Positions 43,396-51,986 of a DNA stretch of 64,000 nucleotides are shown in pieces (positions within the stretch are counted from its first letter, which is position 1; each line of letters opens with the position of its first letter). The stretch lies in contig CAYLUS010000009.1 in the NCBI GenBank assembly GCA_964386975.1, positions 1 through 64,000 on the forward strand, in the 5' to 3' direction. This DNA is from UBA6136 sp964386975. GTDB lineage: Bacteria > Pseudomonadota > Gammaproteobacteria > Methylococcales > Methylococcaceae. The notes below the pieces were generated by a model, which saw only the letters and a program-made list of their open reading frames with translations, was not told the DNA's origin and did no database searches. The translations under genes were made by a program, and so were the position numbers.

Positions 43396-45819
43396 TCAGA
43401 CGTCGAGATTGCTGACTTCAAGCGCATTGCGCTCAATAAAATCACGCCGGGGTTCGACTTGATCCCCCATCAAAGTCGTGAAGATCTCATCCGCTGCAAT
43501 CGCGTCCTCGATTTTCACCTGGAGAAGACGGCGGGTTGAGGTATCCAGCGTCGTCTCGAACAACTGATCCGGGTTCATCTCACCCAAGCCTTTATAGCGT
43601 TGAATGTGCTGCCCGCGACGCGCCTCAGACATCATCCAGCTGAACGCGGAACGGAAGTTATCTGTACGCTCCTTGCGTTCATCCGCAGCCACATAGCTTT
43701 CCGGACCAAACAACCCCTCAATACGCGCGGCAAAACCCGAGAGTCTCCGGTAATCCGACGAAAGGAAGAAATTACCCGGCAACTCGAACGTCTTGTAGAC
43801 GCCGTGCAGTCGCTTGATGACACGCAGCGACATCGAGTCCAAATCACCGGCATACCGAAGACTTAGATCAAACTGAGCACCCGCCTCCATGTGATTGGCT
43901 CGAACCCGGACCGCCTCGACCCAGGCTTTGAGCGTCGACTCATCGGCCTGATCCAACCGGACCGGGACGATCTCGGTCATGGCCAAGAGCAGGGTCTCAT
44001 CATAACGATGGCCCAGACGATCAACGGTTGCCCGGACCGCGAGGAATTCTCGCGCGAGCGCCTCAAGCCCAGGGCCTTGAATCGGTGGCGCCGTCTCATC
44101 GACATAAACCCGGGTTTTTTCGAGTGCCAACTGCAAAAGGTAGTCGTTCAACTCCTGATCATCTTTGACGTATTGCTCTTGCTTGCCTTTCTTGACCTTG
44201 TAGAGCGGTGGCTGCGCGATATAGATATGACCCCGCTCAATCAGTTCGGGCATCTGCCGATAAAAGAAGGTCAAAAGGAGCGTCCGGATATGCGAGCCGT
44301 CGACATCCGCATCGGTCATGATGATGATCCGGTGATAACGAAGCTTGTCAGGATCGTACTCTTCACGGCCGATACCACATCCCATGGCGGTGATCAGGGT
44401 TCCGACTTCCTCGGAGGAGATCATGCGGTCAAACCGGGCTCGCTCGACGTTGAGGATCTTGCCCTTGAGGGGCAGGATGGCCTGCGTTCGACGATCACGG
44501 CCTTGCTTGGCTGAGCCACCTGCGGAATCACCCTCGACAATGAAGAGTTCTGAAAGCGCGGGATCCTTTTCCTGACAATCCGCCAGCTTGCCGGGGAGTC
44601 CTGCAATATCCAGCGCCGTTTTACGACGGGTCATTTCCCGCGCCTTGCGCGCCGCCTCTCGGGCTCTGGCCGCCTCGATCATCTTATTGGCGATCTGTTT
44701 TGCCACCCCCGGATTTTCCAGCATAAATTCCTGGAATTTCTCCGACATCGCCGACTCCACCACCGGCTTGACCTCCGAGGAGACCAGTTTGTCCTTGGTT
44801 TGTGAGGAGAACTTGGGGTCGGGCACTTTGACCGAAAGAATCGCCGTCAACCCTTCCCGGGCATCATCGCCGGAAGTTTCCACTTTTTGTTTTTTTAGGA
44901 GACCGGCTTCGTCAATGTACTGATTTAAGGTCCGCGTCAATGCAGCCCTGAACCCCGCAAGGTGGGTCCCGCCATCGCGCTGCGGAATGTTATTGGTAAA
45001 GCAATAGATGCTTTCCTGGTAGGAGTCGTTCCACTGCAAAGCCGCCTCGACAGCGATGCCCTCCTTTTCGGCATGGAAATAGAAAACGCGATCGAATAGC
45101 GGATTCTTGTTTTTGTTCAGATGTTCGACAAATGCGCGGATGCCGCCTTCAAATTCGAAGTGGTCGGACTTTTCCGAGCGCTCATCCCGAAGCCAAATGC
45201 TGACACCCGAATTGAGAAAAGAAAGCTCACGCAGGCGCTTAGCCAGAATTTCGTAATGAAACTCAATGTTGGTAAACGTCTCAGGACTTGGCTTGAAGTG
45301 CACCGTAGTACCAGTGCGGTCGGTCGCACCCACCGCCTCGAGGGGTGCCTTGGGAACCCCGTGGACATAAAGCTGACGATACTTCGATCCCGACCGATGG
45401 ATTTCCAGCTCCAGGAGCTCAGACAGGGCATTCACCACCGATACCCCTACACCATGAAGGCCGCCGGATACCTTGTAGGAATTATCATCAAACTTGCCGC
45501 CGGCATGCAGCACCGTCATGATGACTTCGGCCGCCGAGCGGCCCTCCTCCTCGTGAATATCCACCGGGATCCCCCGGCCGTCATCACTGACAGTGATCGA
45601 TTCATCCGCGTGAATGGTTACGGAAATATTCCGGCAATAACCGGCCAGCGCCTCGTCGATCGCGTTATCCACGACCTCAAACACCATATGATGAAGGCCT
45701 GTCCCATCATCCGTATCGCCGATATACATTCCAGGGCGTTTACGGACCGCATCAAGCCCCTTGAGGACTTTGATGGAACTGCTGTCGTATTCGCGAGACT
45801 GGTTCTGGGTACTGGTCAT
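43396..45819 (-). CDS. gyrB: DNA gyrase subunit B
   Basis: ATPase subunit of gyrase. The 807-residue product has the GHKL ATP site (EVVDNAIDEALAGYC, SDDGRGIP, GGLHGVGVSVVNALS), the transducer domain, and the TOPRIM segment SELFIVEGDSAGGSAKQG with PLKGKILNVERA. The C-terminal QRYKGLGEMNPDQLFETT is present. Its length includes the ~165-residue insert of proteobacterial GyrB. It is last in dnaA-dnaN-recF-gyrB; its start overlaps the recF stop as ATGA. Confidence 0.98.
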   Translation of the reverse strand: MTSTQNQSREYDSSSIKVLKGLDAVRKRPGMYIGDTDDGTGLHHMVFEVVDNAIDEALAGYCRNISVTIHADESITVSDDGRGIPVDIHEEEGRSAAEVIMTVLHAGGKFDDNSYKVSGGLHGVGVSVVNALSELLELEIHRSGSKYRQLYVHGVPKAPLEAVGATDRTGTTVHFKPSPETFTNIEFHYEILAKRLRELSFLNSGVSIWLRDERSEKSDHFEFEGGIRAFVEHLNKNKNPLFDRVFYFHAEKEGIAVEAALQWNDSYQESIYCFTNNIPQRDGGTHLAGFRAALTRTLNQYIDEAGLLKKQKVETSGDDAREGLTAILSVKVPDPKFSSQTKDKLVSSEVKPVVESAMSEKFQEFMLENPGVAKQIANKMIEAARAREAARKAREMTRRKTALDIAGLPGKLADCQEKDPALSELFIVEGDSAGGSAKQGRDRRTQAILPLKGKILNVERARFDRMISSEEVGTLITAMGCGIGREEYDPDKLRYHRIIIMTDADVDGSHIRTLLLTFFYRQMPELIERGHIYIAQPPLYKVKKGKQEQYVKDDQELNDYLLQLALEKTRVYVDETAPPIQGPGLEALAREFLAVRATVDRLGHRYDETLLLAMTEIVPVRLDQADESTLKAWVEAVRVRANHMEAGAQFDLSLRYAGDLDSMSLRVIKRLHGVYKTFELPGNFFLSSDYRRLSGFAARIEGLFGPESYVAADERKERTDNFRSAFSWMMSEARRGQHIQRYKGLGEMNPDQLFETTLDTSTRRLLQVKIEDAIAADEIFTTLMGDQVEPRRDFIERNALEVSNLDV

Positions 45820-46895
45820 GATGCTGCCTGAATGATCCGGCCTTGAGCCAGCTGAAAGCAGGCAGCATCAGAGGCTTGCCCATCGTTCAACTCGGTACGC
45901 TCAGTTGCGGTAATAAAAAACTGGGTCTTTCGACCTGATAGAAGCTCCAACAGGGTGTGCTTGTTTTGCTGGTCGAGCTCTGATGCCACGTCATCAATCA
46001 AGACGCAACCCGAGTCTCCGAAACGATCCTCCATCAATCGCGACTGTGCCAGAAGCAAGGCATAAACCAAGACCTTCATTTGGCCCCGCGAGACATAACC
46101 CCGAACGGGTCGGCGGTCGAGATAAATCGCAAAGTCCCCCTTATGAGGGCCTGACTGGGTATGGCCCTGTCTGGCATCACTTTCGGCATCGCGCTCCAGC
46201 CGATCGAAAAGTGAACACTCGACGTCCCAGCCGGCAATCAGACGCACGTCAAAGGCGAGCCCCTTGAAAAACCGGCTACTGACCGAACAAAAAACCGGGA
46301 CCAGCCGATCGAGATAATGCTGCCTCGACTCATGGATCATTATAGCGTACCGCGCCAACTCATGATTCCATGCAGGCAGATCCCTGAAGCGGCTCGCACG
46401 CAACAGGGCATTCCTCTGGTGGAGGGCCTTGTTGTATCGGCGCCAGAGATCCAGATATCCCGCATCCTCCAAAAAAACACCAAAATCAAGAAAGTTGCGG
46501 CGGATCTTGGGGGGACCCTCCAACAACAAAACACCCGAAGGCTGCAGGACCAGAAGGGGAAACGCACCGAACAGTTCGGCACTCGAGCGGACCGGGCGCC
46601 CGCCCAGATGGATTTGTCGATGCCCTCGCGCCAGCTCAATACCGATCGGGATCGAACCCAGGCTTGCAGCGCGCACGCGCGCGGAGACCCTCAGTCGGGA
46701 TTCACCCTCCTGAATGAGCTGGTTAAGTGAGGATGTCCGGAAGGAGCGGGCCCGACCGAGAAGGTAAATGGCCTCCAGCAGGGAGGTCTTACCGCTGGCG
46801 TTGGGCCCAATGAAGTAATTCAGCCCTGGACCGGGCTCAATCGTCAGCGGCTCAAGATTGCGAAGACCGAGAACATCCAGCTTTTGTAGGCTCAA
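45816..46895 (-). CDS. recF: DNA replication and repair protein RecF
   Basis: SMC-like ATPase that loads RecA at gaps. The 359-residue product has Walker A GPNASGKTSLLEAI, the signature YVSRGQMKVLVYALLLAQ, and Walker B LIDDVASELDQQNK. It overlaps gyrB by 4 bp and follows dnaN by 26 bp. Confidence 0.97.
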   Translation of the reverse strand: MSLQKLDVLGLRNLEPLTIEPGPGLNYFIGPNASGKTSLLEAIYLLGRARSFRTSSLNQLIQEGESRLRVSARVRAASLGSIPIGIELARGHRQIHLGGRPVRSSAELFGAFPLLVLQPSGVLLLEGPPKIRRNFLDFGVFLEDAGYLDLWRRYNKALHQRNALLRASRFRDLPAWNHELARYAIMIHESRQHYLDRLVPVFCSVSSRFFKGLAFDVRLIAGWDVECSLFDRLERDAESDARQGHTQSGPHKGDFAIYLDRRPVRGYVSRGQMKVLVYALLLAQSRLMEDRFGDSGCVLIDDVASELDQQNKHTLLELLSGRKTQFFITATERTELNDGQASDAACFQLAQGRIIQAAS

Positions 46896-46921
46896 GCATC
46901 AGCTCCGGTATCCGGAGGGTC

Positions 46922-48022
46922 CTAGAGCCGCATGGGCATCACAACGCACTTGAAGCGTTGATCGCCCAGGCCTTCCAATAGGCAACTGTTGCCATCTGGG
47001 GTAAACGAAAGGCGGATATCCTCCGCCTCAAGGTGATTGATGGCCTCCAGAAGATAGGCGGCATTGAAGCCAACGGAGACGCTTCCCCCCTCGCCTTCCG
47101 CCATCAGCCGCTCTTCGGACTCATCATGTTCGGGGTTCTGGCAAGCCAGCACGATTTCACATCCGCTCCCTTCAAAACTGATGCTCTTCTGCTTCTCGCT
47201 AGTGAGCACCGCCACTCTGGAAATAGCCCCCTTGAAGGTATCCCGATCTAACAAAAAAGTGCTGGAGATGTCCTTTGGCATGACCTTCTGGTAGTCCGGG
47301 TAACGTCCCTCGATGAGTTTTGATGAAAAACAGATGTTAGCCATGCTCAAGCGAACGGTATTGTGCGCGATCTCAATGGTGACCTGATCCTCAGACTCAC
47401 CCAACAGGCGGTGCAGCTCCTGTACCCCCTTGCGTGGAACGATAATCTGGAGGCTTTCACCAAAGCTTTCAGCCACCGTATCCTGGAACACGGCGAGGCG
47501 ATGGCCGTCCGAGGCGACGGTCCGAAGTGTGAGACCCTCAAAGTCGATGAGAAGCCCCTTGAGGTAGTAGCGCACATCGATTTGTGCGATGGCAAAAGCG
47601 GTTTTGTCGATGGCTTTACGCAACAGCTGGGCTGGCAGGGAAATCGTTTGGCCAAACTGCCCGCTGTCAAACGCCGGATACCCCTCGGCCGGCAGGGTAT
47701 TGAGGGTATAACGGCTGCTTCCGCTGCGGATCAATAATTTATCTTCGCGAATCTGCATCTGGATGCTGCTCGCATCGGGCAGCAGACGAATGATGTCTAA
47801 CCACTTGCGGGCCGGCACGGTGACCCTGAATGGGCCTTCGGCATCCACCGGAAGGCGCGCCACCAACTGGACCTCAAGGTCCGTGCCAGTGATAGTCATG
47901 CTACCGCCACTGGCCTCCAACAGCACGTTCGACAACACCGGCATGGTTTGCTTTTTTTCAATGACGCCCACAACCGCAGCCAGGGGTGCCAAGAGACTCT
48001 CTCGAGTGACGGTAAATTTCAT
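46922..48022 (-). CDS. dnaN: DNA polymerase III beta sliding clamp
   Basis: Ring-shaped processivity clamp. The 366-residue product starts MKFTVTRESLLAPLAAVVG and ends with the conserved VVMPMRL. The ATG at 48022 matches homologues; the frame continues upstream to 48169 into the dnaA gene but is not used. It follows dnaA by 37 bp. The three-domain clamp repeats are evident around VARLPVDAEGPFRVTVPARK. Confidence 0.98.
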   Translation of the reverse strand: MKFTVTRESLLAPLAAVVGVIEKKQTMPVLSNVLLEASGGSMTITGTDLEVQLVARLPVDAEGPFRVTVPARKWLDIIRLLPDASSIQMQIREDKLLIRSGSSRYTLNTLPAEGYPAFDSGQFGQTISLPAQLLRKAIDKTAFAIAQIDVRYYLKGLLIDFEGLTLRTVASDGHRLAVFQDTVAESFGESLQIIVPRKGVQELHRLLGESEDQVTIEIAHNTVRLSMANICFSSKLIEGRYPDYQKVMPKDISSTFLLDRDTFKGAISRVAVLTSEKQKSISFEGSGCEIVLACQNPEHDESEERLMAEGEGGSVSVGFNAAYLLEAINHLEAEDIRLSFTPDGNSCLLEGLGDQRFKCVVMPMRL

Positions 48023-48059
48023 GATTTGCCGCAGGTGGGTAAATACGTGGGTGACTGGA

Positions 48060-49391
48060 TCAGGAGGAGAGGGCGCGCTTGAGGTTATTGTATTCCTCCG
48101 CAAACTTGTTATCGCTCTCCCGAAGCTCAACAACCTTTCTGCAGGCATGAAGCACCGTGGTGTGGTCACGGCCGCCGAAGAATTGGCCGATTTCAGGCAG
48201 GCTGTGATTGGTCAGCTCTTTTGCGAGCGCCATGGCGGCCTGACGGGGTCTTGCAATCGATCGACTGCGTTTGGGCGAAAGGAGATCGGCCACGCGGATC
48301 TTGTAATATTCAGCGACGGTCTTCTGGATGTTATCTACACTCACCAGGCGATCCTGGAGCGCGATCAGGTCTTTCAGCGCATCCTTGGCGAAATCCAGGG
48401 TGATAGACGTTCCAGTGAAATGCGCATTGGCAATCACACGGCGCAGGGCCCCCTCCAGCTCCCGGATGTTGGATCGAATTCGCTTGCCAATCAGAAAGGC
48501 GACCTCTGCCGGGAGATCGATATTGGCCTGCTGCGCCTTGCTCATCAAAATGGCCACGCGCGTCTCAAGATCCGGCGGCTCGACGGCCACCGGCAGGCCC
48601 CAGCCAAAACGCGACTTCAGGCGCTCCTCAAGACCCTTGATTTCCTTGGGGTAGCGATCGCACGTCAAAACAATCTGATGCTTATTTTCCAGAAGGGTGT
48701 TGAACGTATGGAAAAACTCCTCCTGAGAGCGCTCCTTTCCAGCAAAGAACTGAATATCGTCGACCAACAGCGCATCCACCGTCCGGTAGTAATCCTTGAA
48801 CGCGGCAATCGCGTTGTGCTGCAGCGCCTTCACCATGTCCGAGACAAACCGCTCTGAATGAAGATAGAGAATCTTTGCGGATGGATTGGATTTGAGAATC
48901 TCGTTGCCGATGGCATGCATGAGATGGGTTTTACCCAGCCCGACCCCGCCGTAGATGAACAAGGGGTTATAAGCACGGCCCACATTTTGGGCCACCTGGA
49001 GAGAAGCGGCCTTCGCCAGCTGATTTGACTTGCCTTCGACGAAGTTGTCGAAATTGAAACTGGGGTTCAGGCTACTAGGCTGTGGCTTGCCACCGGGGAC
49101 CGATCGAACGCCAGCCTCTTTGGGCTTTGAGGCCGGCTTGGCATCGGAAACCGCTCGGGTTCCAATCTCCAAAATGACCCGCGGGGCCGGATTATTCTGC
49201 GCGGAGAGGACCTCTTCAATCCGTGAGAAAAAGTGTTGCTTCACCCAATCCAGGACAAATTTGTTGGGCGCCAGCAACCGGAGTTCTGCGCCATCTTCCA
49301 CCGGTTGCAGGGGCCGGATCCAAGTATTGAACTGCTGTGCCGGCAACTCCCCCTCGAGGCGAGACATGCAGTGAACCCAGCGCTGGCTCAT
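48060..49391 (-). CDS. dnaA: Chromosomal replication initiator protein DnaA
   Basis: AAA+ protein that opens oriC. The 443-residue product has domain I (RLEGELPAQQFNTWIRPL), the variable domain II linker, Walker A GGVGLGKTHLMHAIG, Walker B VDALLVDDIQFFAGK, and the DnaA-box-binding helix-turn-helix HSLPEIGQFFGGRDHTTVLH. The ATG at 49391 fits the conserved start; longer starts toward 49472 lack similarity. It is divergent from rpmH, 170 bp away. No clear DnaA box cluster is seen in that gap. Confidence 0.97.
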   Translation of the reverse strand: MSQRWVHCMSRLEGELPAQQFNTWIRPLQPVEDGAELRLLAPNKFVLDWVKQHFFSRIEEVLSAQNNPAPRVILEIGTRAVSDAKPASKPKEAGVRSVPGGKPQPSSLNPSFNFDNFVEGKSNQLAKAASLQVAQNVGRAYNPLFIYGGVGLGKTHLMHAIGNEILKSNPSAKILYLHSERFVSDMVKALQHNAIAAFKDYYRTVDALLVDDIQFFAGKERSQEEFFHTFNTLLENKHQIVLTCDRYPKEIKGLEERLKSRFGWGLPVAVEPPDLETRVAILMSKAQQANIDLPAEVAFLIGKRIRSNIRELEGALRRVIANAHFTGTSITLDFAKDALKDLIALQDRLVSVDNIQKTVAEYYKIRVADLLSPKRSRSIARPRQAAMALAKELTNHSLPEIGQFFGGRDHTTVLHACRKVVELRESDNKFAEEYNNLKRALSS

Positions 49392-49493
49392 GGGCGGAAG
49401 ACGGAACGGAAAAACACAAACGGCAGCATCGCAATGGCTCGGAACAACCCTCGGGAGGGTACTATAGCGCATCCTCCAAACCCGCCGCAGGAA

Positions 49494-49522
49494 TTGACAT
49501 ACACGCCCCTCTCGATTAGCAT
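49494..49522 (+). promoter_or_regulatory. Promoter of rpmH
   Basis: TTGACA (49494-49499), 17 bases, TAGCAT (49517-49522), about 40 bp before the rpmH start. The -35 is a perfect consensus, as expected for a ribosomal-protein promoter. Confidence 0.7.
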
Positions 49523-49561
49523 TTTGCCTCTTTTGTATCCTCGTTTTGCAAGGTCCTAGCC

Positions 49562-49696
49562 ATGAAAAGAACGTATCAACCCAGCAAAATCAAGCGAGTC
49601 AGAACCCACGGATTTCGTGCTCGCATGAAGACTCGCGGGGGCCGACTGGTCCTCAACGCTCGCCGCGCGAAGGGAAGGAAGCGCCTTTCTGTCTGA
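49562..49696 (+). CDS. rpmH: 50S ribosomal protein L34
   Basis: The 44-residue product is the full-length bL34 (MKRTYQPSKIKRVRTHGFR and so on, ending RKRLSV), a small basic protein of the large subunit. It starts the rpmH-rnpA-yidD-yidC-mnmE run and is divergent from dnaA, the classical origin-region layout. Its 3' end contains AAGGGAAGGAAG, which may serve as the ribosome site of the overlapping rnpA. Confidence 0.97.
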   Translation: MKRTYQPSKIKRVRTHGFRARMKTRGGRLVLNARRAKGRKRLSV

Positions 49697-50096
49697 GGAG
49701 TCGAACACCCAGGTTCAGGGATTTCCCCGCCAACGCCGACTGCTGAATGCCTCGGCGTACCAGCGGGTCTTCCAGGCGGCTGCCCGGTCTTCGGACCATT
49801 ACCTGACGGTTCTGGCCAGAGCCAATGATCTGGGTTCACCCCGACTTGGGCTTGCCATCTCCAAGAAAAGCATCAAGCTCGCTTCACAACGTAACCGAAT
49901 CAAGCGCCTTACGCGTGAAATATTCCGGCTTAATCAGCACCGATTACCCGGTATCGATTTCGTCGTGATGAGCCGCAGCCATGCAACTCAGGCAAATCAT
50001 GAAACCCTCTCCCGTTCCTTACTCAGACACTGGGAACATCTGGTGAGGCAATGCAAAAAATCCTCATCCAACTCATCCGCATCTACCGCTACCTGA
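49689..50096 (+). CDS. rnpA: Ribonuclease P protein component, probable CTG start
   Basis: Protein subunit of RNase P, which with its RNA matures tRNA 5' ends. The frame encodes FPRQRRLLNASAYQRVFQ, then RLGLAISKKSIKLASQRNRI and KRLTREIFRLNQHRLPGIDF, the RNR motif region typical of RnpA. The in-frame stretch after the last upstream stop has no ATG, GTG or TTG before the conserved FPRQRRLL. A CTG at 49689, seven bases after AAGGAAG, is the best candidate and overlaps rpmH by 8 bp. The product would be 135 residues, and it overlaps yidD by 46 bp. Confidence 0.85.
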   Translation: MSEESNTQVQGFPRQRRLLNASAYQRVFQAAARSSDHYLTVLARANDLGSPRLGLAISKKSIKLASQRNRIKRLTREIFRLNQHRLPGIDFVVMSRSHATQANHETLSRSLLRHWEHLVRQCKKSSSNSSASTAT

Positions 50097-50263
50097 TCAG
50101 CCCCTGGGTAGGTCAGCATTGCCGTTTTGAACCGACTTGCTCTGTCTACGCTCTAACTGCCATCGAACGCTTTGGGGCACTTAAAGGGTCCAAGTTGACC
50201 GTCATACGGCTCTCGAAGTGCCATCCGTTTCATGCGGGCGGCTTCGATCCTGTACCTAAATAG
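50051..50263 (+). CDS. yidD: Membrane protein insertion efficiency factor YidD
   Basis: A 70-residue protein with the family core IRIYRYLISPWVGQHCRFEP, then TCSVYALTAIERFGALKGS and the C-terminal CHPFHAGGFDPVP. YidD assists YidC-mediated membrane insertion. It lies between rnpA and yidC, its conserved position. Confidence 0.96.
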   Translation: MQKILIQLIRIYRYLISPWVGQHCRFEPTCSVYALTAIERFGALKGSKLTVIRLSKCHPFHAGGFDPVPK

Positions 50264-50279
50264 AAACTGGAAACACCCC

Positions 50280-51929
50280 ATGGATAACGCACGGTTCGTA
50301 CTGATCGTCTTCTTCTTCTTTCTGAGCGTCATGCTGTTTCAGCAGTGGCAAATGGATTACGGCCCCAAATCCGAAAGTCAGAAGACTGCCGCCACCGCCG
50401 TGCCACAAGATCCGGATCTGCCTGACAGTCTCGCGGGCAGCGAGTCTTCGCCAGCTGCCAGCGCAGGCAGCACCCCAGCAACGCCCGTTGCATCGGGGCG
50501 CCAGCGCATTCATGTCGAAACCGATGTAATCAAAATGGATATCGATACCAAGGGCGGTGATATCCGGACGCTGGATCTTTCGCAGTACCCCGAAAGCAAG
50601 GAAGACCCTCAGGTTCCGGTCCGGCTGTTCAAAGACCAAGACCTGGTCTTCATTGCACAAAGCGGTTTCATTGGCGATGAAAAAAACGCGCCCACCCACC
50701 ACTCGATCTGGCAGACCAAGTCCACCTCCTTCCGACTTGAAGAAGGACAAAATGAACTCAAGGTGCCACTGACCTGGACGGATGGGCATGGTGTAACAGT
50801 CACCAAAACGTATGTGCTGACCCGTGGGAGCTATGACATTCGACTGGAACAACAGGTTGCCAACGAGGGCGGCCAAGCCTGGACGGGCCGCCAGTATCTC
50901 CAGTTACAGCGCAAGGACCCCGGTGACAAGAACAAGGATCAGTTCGTGCGCACGTACACCGGCGGTGTTCTCTACACCCCTGAGGACAAGTACAAGAAGA
51001 TCAGCTTCAAGGACATGGCCGGGGAAAACCTCGATAAAACCGCCAAGGACGGCTGGATTGCCATGATCCAGCATTACTTTGTTGCAGCCTGGATACCCAA
51101 AAGCGGCGAAGAGGAAGCTTATTACACTAAAGCTTTGGCAGATAATCATTTCGTGATCGGCGCCTACGGTCCGCAGATGGAAATTCCAGCCGGTGGTCGC
51201 CTTGGCTTTACCGCCCAGCTGTATGCCGGACCCAAACTGCAACGTGTGCTTGAGACAACGGCGCCGGGCCTTGATCTGACAGTCGATTACGGTGCCCTGA
51301 CCCTGATCGCCAAACCCATCTTTTGGCTGCTGGAACAGTACCACACGCTTCTGAACAACTGGGGTTGGGCCATCATTCTGGTGACCTTCACCCTCAAGGC
51401 CCTGTTCTTCAGACTGTCGGCAGCGAGCTACCGCTCCATGGCCAATATGCGTAAGCTTCAGCCAAAAATGGCAGAACTGAAGGAGCGCTTCGGCTCAGAC
51501 CGCCAGAAGCTGAATCAGGCGATGATGGAGATGTACCGTAAGGAAAAGGTCAATCCCCTCGGTGGATGCCTTCCGATTTTGGTCCAGATTCCGGTTTTCA
51601 TCTCGCTGTATTGGGTCTTGATTGAAACCGTGGAGATGCGTCAAGCGCCCTTCATCGGCTATCTGACCGACCTCTCCTCCAAAGACCCCTATTTCATTCT
51701 GCCTTTGTTGATGGGTGTTTCGATGTTCATCCAGCAACGGCTCAGCCCGCCACCGGCAGACCCGTTGCAGGCTAAGATCATGCAGTTTTTCCCGGTCATG
51801 TTTACCGGATTCTTTGCCTTCTTCCCATCGGGTCTGGTCCTCTACTGGGTCGTCAACAACGTCTTGTCCATCCTCCAGCAGTGGTACATCAACAAGACCA
51901 TTGGGGCACCTGCGCCTCACTCGGCCTAA
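50280..51929 (+). CDS. yidC: Membrane protein insertase YidC
   Basis: Inserts inner-membrane proteins with or without SecYEG. The 549-residue product has an N-terminal membrane helix (FVLIVFFFFLSVMLFQQW), a large periplasmic beta-sandwich domain (about residues 60-340), and the five-helix core with ALFFRLSAASYRSMANMRKL and NPLGGCLPILVQIPVFISLY. The ATG at 50280 is correct for the first helix. The periplasmic domain is the gram-negative form. Confidence 0.97.
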   Translation: MDNARFVLIVFFFFLSVMLFQQWQMDYGPKSESQKTAATAVPQDPDLPDSLAGSESSPAASAGSTPATPVASGRQRIHVETDVIKMDIDTKGGDIRTLDLSQYPESKEDPQVPVRLFKDQDLVFIAQSGFIGDEKNAPTHHSIWQTKSTSFRLEEGQNELKVPLTWTDGHGVTVTKTYVLTRGSYDIRLEQQVANEGGQAWTGRQYLQLQRKDPGDKNKDQFVRTYTGGVLYTPEDKYKKISFKDMAGENLDKTAKDGWIAMIQHYFVAAWIPKSGEEEAYYTKALADNHFVIGAYGPQMEIPAGGRLGFTAQLYAGPKLQRVLETTAPGLDLTVDYGALTLIAKPIFWLLEQYHTLLNNWGWAIILVTFTLKALFFRLSAASYRSMANMRKLQPKMAELKERFGSDRQKLNQAMMEMYRKEKVNPLGGCLPILVQIPVFISLYWVLIETVEMRQAPFIGYLTDLSSKDPYFILPLLMGVSMFIQQRLSPPPADPLQAKIMQFFPVMFTGFFAFFPSGLVLYWVVNNVLSILQQWYINKTIGAPAPHSA

Positions 51930-51986
51930 ATCGGTACCGGAGCTTCCGCGGGTCGGCCCTCACCTGACCCGCGGATTTCATTCTCA

